DNA of 49,227 bases, from the NCBI GenBank assembly GCA_910578095.1, contig CAJTOZ010000024.1, positions 1 to 49,227 on the forward strand, given 5' to 3'. Positions 1-8,213 of the stretch are shown here, piece by piece. Numbering within the stretch: the stretch's first letter is position 1; every line of letters begins with the position of its first letter. Origin of the DNA: an uncultured Muribaculaceae bacterium. GTDB lineage: Bacteria > Bacteroidota > Bacteroidia > Bacteroidales > Muribaculaceae. The position numbers were made by a program, and so were the translations under genes. The notes below the pieces were generated by a model, which was not told the DNA's origin, searched no databases, and saw only the letters and a program-made list of their open reading frames with translations.

Positions 1-93
1 TTGCAGCTCTCAGAGACTGCTTTCCTGTAGATTTACGGCGTGGCGCTCCTTACGACTGAAGATTAAATTGCAGCTCATCGAGACTGCTGATAG
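1..93. repeat. Two direct repeat copies with hairpin potential
   Basis: A 21-base unit of the form TTGCAGCTC...GAGACTGCT occurs at 1-21 and again at 68-88, with three differing bases in the middle. Each copy can fold on itself, GCAG-CTC pairing with GAG-(A)-CTGC, so the copies share a stem and differ in the loop. They lie beyond the terminator of the minus-strand RNA at 168-274. Only two copies are visible and the window starts here, so the array may continue to the left. Function unknown. Confidence 0.45.
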
Positions 94-167
94 AAGGTTG
101 TCCGAAGGAGATTCTTTTTAAACACTTTTACGGAAAAAGGTTTTCTTAGCCATACAGCATCATCCGT

Positions 168-274
168 AAAAAGAAAGGGCCGGAACACCCCGACCCCGCC
201 TTTTCACGGCTTGATGAGAGAGCCTATTGCTGGCAGGTTGCTCCTCAGCAGAGCCCGCTTCCTCTTCAACTCTC
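168..274 (-). ncRNA. Candidate small RNA with its own promoter and terminator
   Basis: A minus-strand promoter (280-304) would start a transcript near 274. It ends at a hairpin formed by 177-183 and 190-196, stable only on the minus strand because one pair is G-U, followed by the U-rich run TTTCTTTTT (168-176). The resulting RNA is about 107 bases and carries no convincing open frame. Inside it GAGAG near the 5' end can pair with CTCTC about 60 bases later, and TGCTGAGGAGCA forms a small stem-loop. I do not recognise the family; the SRP core and S-box signatures are absent. It could also be a riboswitch-type leader for a gene left of the window. Confidence 0.45.
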
Positions 275-279
275 TGATG

Positions 280-304
280 CAAAGATAAATACATTTATCA
301 ATGT
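280..304 (-). promoter_or_regulatory. Bacteroidota promoter for the leftward small RNA
   Basis: On the minus strand TATCTTTG (280-287) fits the -7 consensus TAnnTTTG, with ATTG (299-302) at the -33 distance. The next bases leftward lead directly into the candidate small RNA. Confidence 0.55.
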
Positions 305-353
305 AAAAAAGGGAATGTTAAAATTGAGTTAAAGTTACAATCGCCTATTGCAC

Positions 354-470
354 CACAACATAGAAGGGACATCGCTTTGCGATGTATAATATGCCTGCAT
401 GCCAATTCTACGTACCAAAGGCTCGTCCCTACATTGAGAATAAAACCTTGGGTACTTTTTCGGATAATCA
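354..470 (-). repeat. Interspersed element, copy A (one end degenerate)
   Basis: This is a minus-strand copy of the element seen whole at 46782-46939. The left terminal inverted repeat ends at 470 (GATTATCCG on the minus strand). It is followed by the conserved CCCAAGGTTTTA...CTCAATGTAGGGAC block, a worn first hairpin (404-420) and an intact second hairpin ACATCGCTTTGCGATGT (369-385). Past about 354 the similarity to the right end of the family fades, so this copy is older or truncated. An 82-codon open frame across it on the minus strand is not a gene. Confidence 0.75.
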
Positions 471-502
471 TACTGAAAATATATCGCAAAGAAAAATGTG
501 TC

Positions 503-553
503 ACACTTGTGTCGATAGTGTCACACAAGTGTAACATCAATTTCATAACTTTG
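503..553 (+). promoter_or_regulatory. Promoter with a palindromic operator-like site
   Basis: TAACTTTG (546-553) is a good -7 box. Just upstream are the inverted arms ACACTTGTGT (503-512) and ACACAAGTGT (523-532), separated by ten bases, and GTGTCACAC occurs twice as a direct repeat in the same stretch. No TTTG lies at -33; the right arm covers that position, so a dimeric regulator bound here could replace or block RNA polymerase contact. The promoter would serve the leader at 627-681 and possibly the gene at 696. The regulator is unknown. Confidence 0.5.
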
Positions 554-626
554 CGAGACCGAAAAACGCTTAAACCAATCTAAACTACCATACAAGCATA
601 ATTCAGCAAAAAAGTAGCACAATAAA

Positions 627-665
627 ATGAAGATTACATATAAGAGAACGGCACGTCGCAGATGA
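627..665 (+). CDS. Possible 12-residue leader peptide, Lys/Arg-rich
   Basis: ATG at 627 opens a 12-codon frame (MKITYKRTARRR) whose stop lies in the loop of the hairpin at 643-681. The upstream bases are A-rich, as is usual for Bacteroidota ribosome binding. The geometry, a basic short frame ending inside a terminator-like hairpin just before a gene, resembles a transcription-attenuation leader, but nothing shows that it is translated. It may simply be chance. Confidence 0.2.
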   Translation: MKITYKRTARRR

Positions 666-681
666 CGCGCCGTTCTCTTTT
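643..681 (+). terminator. Strong intrinsic terminator-like hairpin
   Basis: AGAGAACGGC (643-652) pairs with GCCGTTCTCT (669-678), with ACGTC/GACG continuing the stem around a short loop, and TTTT (678-681) follows. It sits only 15 bases before the ATG at 696, so it either ends a short RNA starting near 557 or works as an attenuator for the next gene. Confidence 0.6.
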
Positions 682-695
682 GCAATACCACTGTT

Positions 696-1232
696 ATGGC
701 AGACAATTACCTTGAAAACAAGATGGCCGAGCACATGGCCCGCAAAGGAAGCGGCAACACCCGCTGCCGCTCACACGCGCCCTCGGGACCGCGTCTCGGG
801 CTTTGCCGTGTGCTCATCGCCGGCGACATCGACCCTGTGATATCAGCCGTGGCGCAGACGCTGTCGGCAGCAGGCGCGCGTGTGGCCCTTATAGGAAGCC
901 CCATCGAGGGCATACGCTCCTACCCCGCGGCCCAGGGCGCTGCAGCGGCCGTGCGACACCTGTTCCACGACTGGCACGAGGTCGACATCCTCATCGTCGC
1001 CGGCCACGACTCCTCCGGTGCAGCCGGAGCTATAGAGGCTGCCCGAACCGAAATCCCGGAGGTACTGCGTTCGCAACGCGCGCGCACCATCAGCATTAAC
1101 AGCGAGCCAGGCGCAGGCTTCAGCATCACCGCGGCCGATCCCGCAGCGCAGGCTGCCGGAATTGCTGCCGCTTGCCTTTTTCTATGCTCTGATGCCTCGC
1201 GGCCCATATCAGAAGCCACAATCAGGCTATGA
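696..1232 (+). CDS. Short Rossmann-fold, degenerate SDR-like protein
   Basis: The protein has 178 residues; typical short-chain dehydrogenases have about 250. Residues 38-70 (VLIAGDIDPVISAVAQTL, then GARVALIGSP) resemble the first beta-alpha-beta unit of an SDR, but the glycine-rich TGxxxGxG loop is replaced by AGDIDPVIS. The end, CSDASRPISEATIRL, resembles the FLaSDaas.itGqtirvdGG tail of SDRs without the final Gly-Gly. I see no YxxxK catalytic pair. It is therefore probably a non-catalytic or reduced relative, and cofactor binding is doubtful. The first 35 residues are polar and basic. Transcription may depend on the hairpin just upstream. No clear terminator follows; the ncRNA unit begins about 60 bases on. 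Confidence 0.6.
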   Translation: MADNYLENKMAEHMARKGSGNTRCRSHAPSGPRLGLCRVLIAGDIDPVISAVAQTLSAAGARVALIGSPIEGIRSYPAAQGAAAAVRHLFHDWHEVDILIVAGHDSSGAAGAIEAARTEIPEVLRSQRARTISINSEPGAGFSITAADPAAQAAGIAAACLFLCSDASRPISEATIRL

Positions 1233-1288
1233 TGTGGCACGTTGCTGTTAAAAAACATTAATCTGCGACACATGTTGTAAATAATCAC

Positions 1289-1296
1289 TACCTTTG
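1289..1296 (+). promoter_or_regulatory. -7 box for the structured RNA
   Basis: TACCTTTG fits TAnnTTTG and lies directly before the first hairpin of the RNA at 1299. No clear TTTG is present at the -33 distance. Confidence 0.5.
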
Positions 1297-1298
1297 TA

Positions 1299-1538
1299 GC
1301 ACTAAACGACACAGTGCCCGAGTTTTTGGCCCTACTATTATTTACATTTGCTTACAACAAGCTGTTAACGGACTAAGCGGAAGGCAATGCTGCAAAGACC
1401 ATCGTTGGGAAACGACGCGACAGGCAGCAGTGACGTGAAGTAAGTATGATATAATCTCTACACTTAAGTAAACTTACAATTGCCTAACTGCTTAGGTCCT
1501 CTGCCCATTGAGAAAATGAGCAGGGACTTATTTTTTTT
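1299..1538 (+). ncRNA. Structured non-coding RNA, about 235 bases, family not identified
   Basis: The region has no open frame but has nested complementarity. A 5' hairpin pairs GCACT (1299-1303) with AGTGC (1313-1317). A long closing stem pairs CTAAGC (1373-1378) and AGGCAAT (1382-1388) with ATTGCCT (1479-1485) and GCTTAG (1490-1495). Inside it, GCTGC (1389-1393) pairs with GCAGC (1424-1428) around TCGTT-GGGA-AACGA (1402-1415), a GNRA-type tetraloop. GTAAGT (1440-1445) pairs with ACTTAC (1472-1477). A terminator closes the RNA. The result is a multi-branched fold, not a simple rod. Candidates are the Bacteroidales-1 motif or a divergent 6S RNA; tmRNA and RNase P are unlikely from size and sequence. 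Confidence 0.6.
1496..1538 (+). terminator. Intrinsic terminator of the structured RNA
   Basis: GTCC-T-CTGC (1496-1504) pairs with GCAGGGAC (1520-1527) and is followed by eight T (1531-1538). The end of the T run also supplies TTTG (1536-1539), the likely -33 element of the next gene's promoter, so terminator and promoter overlap. Confidence 0.75.
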
Positions 1539-1567
1539 GCCCGTTTGTAGCTTTTAGTGTATCTTTG
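1536..1567 (+). promoter_or_regulatory. Promoter of the 1576 gene
   Basis: TTTG (1536-1539), a 20-base spacer and TATCTTTG (1560-1567) match the Bacteroidota consensus. Only eight bases separate the -7 box from the ATG, so the transcript would have almost no leader. Confidence 0.65.
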
Positions 1568-1575
1568 CGCTCAAG

Positions 1576-3327
1576 ATGAACAAACTGCAACTCTACATAG
1601 CCAAGAGCCTGCGCGGCTACAAGAGCCTCGTAAACTTCAACCCCACGGAGGATGTGCGCCGCCACATCCGTGACATGCGCGACGCACTCGCCGCCATAGA
1701 CTACGACCCTCTCGAAAAAAACATCTTCTACATGGTGCGCTACATCGACGAAGGCACGCTGCTTTCTATACTGCGCACCATCCCCACGGAACCGCTCGAC
1801 CACCTTGCAGCCACCGTGTTCATTCCCGCATGCACCGCCATCCCGGCAAAAGAGCTCGAGGAGATAGTGCATGCCATCACCCGCAAGATGAGCGCGCCCG
1901 GAATGTCGTCGGACGACATCGCCGAGCTGCGGCGCCTCTTCTCCCGCGACTACTCCGACCGCCCCGAGGCGGAATGCGCGGCAATGGTGGCATCCGCCGA
2001 CAACGGCGGCTATGCCCGTTGCCTGTATGGCGGAGCGACAGGCCGCAGCATAGCCGACTATCTCGGTTCCCACCTTTACCAGCCGGCTTGGCTGCCATAC
2101 AGCGGAGTGCTGCTGCTCGACGCCGACCTGGGTCTGGACGGCGCAGCCCCCGATCTGTCCGGCCAGCCCTTGGCCGAGACCACGCCGCTTCTGCCTCCCG
2201 AGCCCACAAAAGAAGGCTTTGAGCCGCATATATTCAACCGTCCGTTCGACCGGCCATTCGCAGTGCCCCTCGGCGGGATAGTAGACATCACCTGGAAACG
2301 CCAGGGCTTCGAGGACCGTATCAGCACCACTCAGGTGCTGCGTCCGGCCATGACGCCCGACGCGGGCCGCACCGCCGACGCACGCAAAACATTGTCGCCG
2401 GCATCCTTCCTCATCACATCGCGCACCGACCGTACGCCACTGCACGACTGCACCATCACCGTCAACGGCACCCCCGTCGACTCCCCCCGCTCGTTCACCG
2501 AAGCCGAGCTTGCATCGGCCCACGTGAGCATCAATTGTCCGGGATTCACGCCATTCTCAGGCCGCATCGACCTCGCAGGAAGCACGCTCGTGCACATACG
2601 CCTTGATGCGCCGGGCAAGGTCTACCGCTTCACGCTGCCGGTGCGAAGCGCCGAACTGGGCGCGCCCGTCAACTTCGAGATACGCAGCAAGCATCCCGTA
2701 ACATCCAGCCCCATCGAAGGCTACGAAGCCCTCGACACTGTGCGGGAGGGCGCCGGACGCAGCAACATGCTCGCCTATGCCCCGCCGCGCGGCACAAGCC
2801 TGAAACACACCATCATCACCGCCGCCATAGCTCTCGTGGCCGGCCTTGTGCTGGGATTCTGCCTCTTCGCAGGCTCCGACGATGAAAAGGTGGGACGTCG
2901 CGACCCGGCCACCAAGACTGCCGACACGACATCCATCACGACAGCGGAAGTTCCCGCCGCCGATGCCGCGCCTGTGCCGGTGCAGCAAAGCGAACCCGCC
3001 ACGCCGGAAACTCCGGCCCCCGAAGCATCTTTGGCCGAAGCCGTGCGCTACCTCGACAGCAACCGCACATGGAACCGCACGGAAATGGACCGCTTCGCAG
3101 CCCTGAACGGACTGTTCGACGACATGAACGCCATGCGCATCGATGAGATAATATCAAAGTGGGGCCCCACACTTAAGGAGTCCAAAAACTTTGCAGCCGT
3201 GGTGCGCGCCGCCGAAAGCTCGAAACGCAAGAAAGTGAACATCCACCGCGACAACCGCAGCTCCTACAACAAGCCCGGCGATGATGCCATAGGCTATGTG
3301 GGCTACACCTACTGGATAGACCCCTGA
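1576..3327 (+). CDS. Unknown 583-residue single-pass membrane protein
   Basis: I do not recognise a family. About 410 residues, mixed alpha/beta and polar, precede one hydrophobic segment near residues 414-436 (TIITAAIALVAGLVLGFCLF). A low-complexity Ala/Pro/Thr-rich linker follows (about 440-485), then a charged C-terminal region of about 100 residues. No signal peptide is seen, so the N-terminal part is probably cytoplasmic and the linker and tail periplasmic. Residues 290-345 have short beta-rich stretches that could form an Ig-like or PEGA-like domain, but this is weak. The start at 1576 is fixed by the promoter eight bases upstream. It is transcribed alone; the next gene has its own promoter. 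Function unknown. Confidence 0.8.
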   Translation: MNKLQLYIAKSLRGYKSLVNFNPTEDVRRHIRDMRDALAAIDYDPLEKNIFYMVRYIDEGTLLSILRTIPTEPLDHLAATVFIPACTAIPAKELEEIVHAITRKMSAPGMSSDDIAELRRLFSRDYSDRPEAECAAMVASADNGGYARCLYGGATGRSIADYLGSHLYQPAWLPYSGVLLLDADLGLDGAAPDLSGQPLAETTPLLPPEPTKEGFEPHIFNRPFDRPFAVPLGGIVDITWKRQGFEDRISTTQVLRPAMTPDAGRTADARKTLSPASFLITSRTDRTPLHDCTITVNGTPVDSPRSFTEAELASAHVSINCPGFTPFSGRIDLAGSTLVHIRLDAPGKVYRFTLPVRSAELGAPVNFEIRSKHPVTSSPIEGYEALDTVREGAGRSNMLAYAPPRGTSLKHTIITAAIALVAGLVLGFCLFAGSDDEKVGRRDPATKTADTTSITTAEVPAADAAPVPVQQSEPATPETPAPEASLAEAVRYLDSNRTWNRTEMDRFAALNGLFDDMNAMRIDEIISKWGPTLKESKNFAAVVRAAESSKRKKVNIHRDNRSSYNKPGDDAIGYVGYTYWIDP

Positions 3328-3360
3328 CACAGGAGCTACACTGGGGGCATGTACCATAAT

Positions 3361-3391
3361 TTTGTGGTAACCTGAAAATTTCGTACCTTTG
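3361..3391 (+). promoter_or_regulatory. Promoter of the metal-receptor operon
   Basis: TTTG (3361-3364), 19 bases, TACCTTTG (3384-3391): a near-ideal Bacteroidota promoter. The ATG at 3400 is eight bases beyond the -7 box. Confidence 0.75.
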
Positions 3392-3399
3392 CGGCCGAA

Positions 3400-3741
3400 A
3401 TGAAGGAACGCACGCACAGACTGATTGCAGCCATGCTGCTGGCGCTTTTCGTCACATTCATCGGCGGAAACACCCTCTGCGTGCATACACACGTGGGACC
3501 CAAGGGCATAGTGACCCACTCCCACCCCTACCTGCCTTCTTCGCAACACTCCCACACGGCGTCGCAGTTCGACTCACTGGCCGCCGTCAATTCGCTTAGC
3601 TTCGACAATTCCGACGCCCCTGCTGCGATAGCAGGAGCATCGCCCGCAGTATGCCGCCTTGAGGCTCCATCCGTGCAGCTCACGTGGCATACCGTTTTCG
3701 CGGCCACGCCCGACCGGCGCGGACCGCCCGCTTATGCCTGA
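3400..3741 (+). CDS. Small His-rich exported protein, probable metal binder
   Basis: The 113-residue protein starts with a basic N-terminus and a hydrophobic stretch (about 8-25: LIAAMLLALFVTFIGG), either a signal peptide or a membrane anchor. It then has a cluster of metal-type ligands: CVHTHVG, THSHPY and QHSHT within residues 27-53. The rest is Ala/Pro-rich without a recognised domain. It is the first gene of a unit with the TonB-dependent receptor 100 bases downstream. Small His-rich proteins beside such receptors suggest handling of a transition metal such as zinc, copper or nickel; this is inference from composition and context. The spacer 3742-3841 contains only a short CCGG-rich hairpin. 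Confidence 0.7.
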   Translation: MKERTHRLIAAMLLALFVTFIGGNTLCVHTHVGPKGIVTHSHPYLPSSQHSHTASQFDSLAAVNSLSFDNSDAPAAIAGASPAVCRLEAPSVQLTWHTVFAATPDRRGPPAYA

Positions 3742-3841
3742 CGCCTCTCTCCAGGAGAACGACTGACGCACACCAGCCCACGGACCAGCCGGAGGCCGGT
3801 GCGCCCACGTTATCGCATAATCAGCATAAGCTTCCCATTTT

Positions 3842-6142
3842 ATGAAATTTTTCCGCCTCTTAGCGGCAGCCGCAATGGCAGCCGCCGCTCTCCTCGCCTC
3901 GGCCCGCAACACCGCAGGCATCCACGGCACCGTGCGCGATGCCGACACCCGCGAAACCGTCCCGTTCTGCGCTGTGCGCATCGACGGCAACGGCCACTCC
4001 TCCGCCACTCTCACCGATTCCATCGGACAATTTAACTTCGCCGGTCTCGTTCCCGGCCGCTACATCATATCCGCCTCCTACGTGGGCTATCAGGACCGCT
4101 CCACAACAGCCGATGTTGCCGCCGGAGCCATCACCACAGTAGATCTCGACCTGCGCCCCGACGCAATGATGCTCGACCAGGTGGTGGTGACAGGCACCAA
4201 GAGCGAGCTCAAACGCCGCCACAGCTCATCGCTCGTCAATGTGGTGTCCGCCAAGACTTTCGATCTCGTGAGCGCATGCTCCCTGGCCGATGGCCTCAAC
4301 TTCCAGCCCGGCGTGCGCGTGGAGAACGACTGCCAGAACTGCGGATTCACCCAGGTGCGCATCAACGGCCTCGACGGACACTACTCGCAGATACTCATGA
4401 ATTCCCGCCCCATGTTCTCGGCCCTCACAGGCGTATATGGCCTTGAGCAGATACCGGCCAATATGATCGACCGTGTGGAGGTGATGCGTGGAGGCGGCTC
4501 GGCCCTATTCGGATCGTCGGCCATCGGCGGCACCATCAACATCATCACCAAGGACCCCTCGGAAAACACCGCGTCCGTGGCCCACACACTCACATCCATG
4601 GGCCTGAGCTCAGCCCTCGACAACAACACCACCGTCAATGCATCCGTAGTGGAAAAGGAGGGACGCATGGGCATATTTGTGTACGGACAGAACCGCTCGC
4701 GCGACGGCTACGACCACGACGGCGACGGCTTCACGGAAATAGCCGAGCTCAGCACCCAGACCCTCGGCATGCGTGGCTTCGCCCGGCCCACACAGCTTTC
4801 GCGGGTGACACTTGAGTACCATTCAACCCACGAGTACCGCCGCGGCGGCGACAACCTCGACCTGCCGCCCCACGAAGCCTGGGTGGCCGAACAGGTGGAA
4901 CACAACATCAACGCCCTCGACCTCGGCTACGACATTCGCAGCGCTTCGGGCAACGACCGCCTCAACGCCTACACGGCAATGCAGCACACCCGCCGCCGCA
5001 GCTATTACGGCAGCGAGAAAGACCCCGACGCCTACGGCCGCACCACCGACCTTGTGGCTCTCGCCGGAGCGCAATGGACCCACTCGTTCCGCCGCCTATG
5101 GTTCATGCCGGCCGAGCTCGTGGCCGGAGCCGAGTTCAACTACAACTACCTGCACGATGCCACAGTGGGCTACGACCACGACGCACGCCAGCACGTGCGC
5201 ATCTACAGCGCCTACGCCCAGAACGAATGGCGCGACGAGCGATGGGGATTCCTCATCGGCGCACGCATCGACAAGCATTCCATGGTGAGCGCACCCATCG
5301 TGTCGCCGCGAGCCAACATTCGCTTCAATCCTTCGCCGTCGCTCAATTTCCGCCTCTCCTACTCCACCGGCTTCCGCTCTCCGCAGGCCTACGACGAGGA
5401 TTTCCACGTAGCCATCGTAGGCGGCGAACGCGTCGTCACGGTGCTTGCGCCCGGCCTGCGCCACGAGAGCAGCCAGAGTGTCAGCGGCTCCGTCGACTGG
5501 TACAGCCATATAGGCGACGTGCAGACCAACGTGCTCTTCGAGGCCTTCTACACCGATCTTAGCCATGTGTTCGCCCTGCGCCAGCTCGACACGCCGGACG
5601 CCGCCGGCAACGCAGTGCTGGAACGCTACAACGGCAGCGGAGCACGCGTGGCAGGCATCAACCTCGAAGCCAAGGCCGCCTACGGCTCGCGCACATCGGT
5701 GCAGGCCGGCCTCACATGGCAGCGCAGCCGCTACAAGGAGCCCGAGCAGTGGAGCGACAATCCCGATGTGGCGCCCGTGCGACGCATGTTCCGCACCCCC
5801 GACATCTACGGCTATCTCACAGCATCCTACCGTCCGTGGCAGCCGCTCACCGTGGCCCTCAGCGCCACCTACACCGGCCGCATGCTCGTGCAGCACCTCG
5901 AAGGCAGCGGCACACCGGTGGATGTGGCCGTACGCACACCATCCTTCTTCGATGCCAACCTCAAATTCACCTACGAGCTCAAGCTATTCGGCTCGGCATG
6001 CATGGATATCAGCGCCGGCGTGATGAACATCTTCAACGCCTACCAGAAAGATTTCGACAAAGGCTACCTCCGCGACTCCGGCTATATCTACGGCCCCTCC
6101 CTCCCCCGCAGCCTCATGGCCGGAATCAGCATCCACATCTGA
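3842..6142 (+). CDS. TonB-dependent outer-membrane receptor, probable metal or metal-complex uptake
   Basis: This 766-residue protein has a signal peptide (1-21), a carboxypeptidase-regulatory-like domain (about 24-105, GIHGTVRDADT...GRYIISASYVGY), a plug starting near QVVVTGTKSELKRR and ending at GSSAIGGTINIITKD (about 115-240), and a beta-barrel to the C-terminus. The plug contains DCQNCGF, a CxxC pair found in a subset of Bacteroidota receptors, where cysteines in the plug could bind metal. It uses energy from TonB-ExbBD, not present here, to import a ligand. The preceding His-rich gene supports a metal ligand; heme or a chelate remains possible. No SusD partner follows, which argues against glycan uptake. 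Confidence 0.85.
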   Translation: MKFFRLLAAAAMAAAALLASARNTAGIHGTVRDADTRETVPFCAVRIDGNGHSSATLTDSIGQFNFAGLVPGRYIISASYVGYQDRSTTADVAAGAITTVDLDLRPDAMMLDQVVVTGTKSELKRRHSSSLVNVVSAKTFDLVSACSLADGLNFQPGVRVENDCQNCGFTQVRINGLDGHYSQILMNSRPMFSALTGVYGLEQIPANMIDRVEVMRGGGSALFGSSAIGGTINIITKDPSENTASVAHTLTSMGLSSALDNNTTVNASVVEKEGRMGIFVYGQNRSRDGYDHDGDGFTEIAELSTQTLGMRGFARPTQLSRVTLEYHSTHEYRRGGDNLDLPPHEAWVAEQVEHNINALDLGYDIRSASGNDRLNAYTAMQHTRRRSYYGSEKDPDAYGRTTDLVALAGAQWTHSFRRLWFMPAELVAGAEFNYNYLHDATVGYDHDARQHVRIYSAYAQNEWRDERWGFLIGARIDKHSMVSAPIVSPRANIRFNPSPSLNFRLSYSTGFRSPQAYDEDFHVAIVGGERVVTVLAPGLRHESSQSVSGSVDWYSHIGDVQTNVLFEAFYTDLSHVFALRQLDTPDAAGNAVLERYNGSGARVAGINLEAKAAYGSRTSVQAGLTWQRSRYKEPEQWSDNPDVAPVRRMFRTPDIYGYLTASYRPWQPLTVALSATYTGRMLVQHLEGSGTPVDVAVRTPSFFDANLKFTYELKLFGSACMDISAGVMNIFNAYQKDFDKGYLRDSGYIYGPSLPRSLMAGISIHI

Positions 6143-6145
6143 CGC

Positions 6146-6176
6146 TTGCACATTACGGCAATTATGATTATCTTTG
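6146..6176 (+). promoter_or_regulatory. Promoter of the aminotransferase operon
   Basis: TTG (6146-6148), 20 bases, TATCTTTG (6169-6176). It rules out the in-frame ATG at 6146 as the start and supports 6194. Confidence 0.65.
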
Positions 6177-6193
6177 CCGTAAAATACGCCACT

Positions 6194-7392
<1,199 letters not shown>

Positions 7393-7393
<1 letters not shown>

Positions 7394-8136
7394 TGCCCTC
7401 GCCACGGACTGCACGTTCGCTGGCCATAGCACTCGTCATTGCCACAGGCATAGCCGTGCTCGGCACGGGCGCGGCACGCATGCTGCGCCCGCGCCCCGAC
7501 CACGCCGATCCCGACCGCTCGCGGTATCCGATAGCCGGCATCGACATAAGCGCCCACAACGGCATAGTCGACTTCGGCCGGGCCGCACGCGAAGGCGGCA
7601 TCTCTTTCGTATACCTCAAAGCCTCCGAGGGCGACACCTTCCGTGATGCCGCTTTCGAAAACAATTACGCCAATGCCCGTGAGGCAGGCCTCAGCATAGG
7701 CGCCTACCACTTTTTCCGCTTCGACTGCGAGGGGTGGCGCCAGGCGGCCAATATGCTGCGCGCCATTGGCCCGAGGCAGCTCGACCTGCCGCCTGCCATC
7801 GATCTCGAGGAGTGGCGCAACCATCCCGGCGCCGTCACAGGCGAGGTGGTGGTGCAGCTCCATGGCATGATCGACTATCTGCGCGCCGCAGGCCACGAGC
7901 CTGTAATATACACCAACAAAGGCTCTCACAGGCGCTTTGTTCGCGGCCGGTTCGACGACATCGGGCTATGGATATCGTCGTTCACCGACCCTCCCATAAG
8001 CCGTGCCGACTGGCTCTTCTGGCAGCACTCGCATTCCGGGCGCATACCCGGCGTTCCCGGACCGGTGGACCTCAACACCTTCTGCGGCGACTCCGCCGAC
8101 TGGCACAGTGCCCTGCGGCATTGGCGCACACAATAA
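7393..8136 (+). CDS. Glycoside hydrolase family 25 muramidase, membrane-anchored or secreted
   Basis: The 247-residue protein has an N-terminal hydrophobic segment (about 10-30) acting as signal peptide or anchor, then a GH25 domain. GH25 hallmarks are GIDISAHNG (first-strand aspartate), YLKASEGDTFRD, GAYHFFRF and the catalytic DLEEW, with WLFWQHSHSGRIPGV and DLNTF at the end. Family members cut the beta-1,4 bond between N-acetylmuramic acid and N-acetylglucosamine. Possible roles are wall remodelling or attack on other cells' walls; the sequence does not decide. It overlaps the aminotransferase by one base; 77 bases without a clear promoter lead to the PorU-like gene. Confidence 0.9.
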
Positions 8137-8213
8137 AACGCACACGCACACGTTATAAGAGTGTGAAAAAGGCACAAGCGGTCACCTGCCGCACACGCCA
8201 CAAATCTCTCTTG

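Noticed and set aside
1..93. CRISPR array
   Set aside because: Only two imperfect repeats are present, with a 46-base gap and no cas genes in the window.
168..274. SRP RNA or S-box riboswitch
   Set aside because: The size would suit SRP RNA, but the conserved GGAAG-type apical loop and GTCAGG core are absent, and the S-box core is not found.
298..546. An 82-codon minus-strand frame at the left edge
   Set aside because: It runs through copy A of the interspersed element; the other copies do not keep the frame open.
1320..1480. Group I intron or tmRNA
   Set aside because: GACTAAG and GATATAATC look faintly intron-like, but there is no split gene, no P7 pairing and no tRNA-like end.
8137..8213. 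Promoter for the first PorU-like gene
   Set aside because: No TAnnTTTG box with a suitable -33 element is visible; transcription may continue from the aminotransferase promoter.
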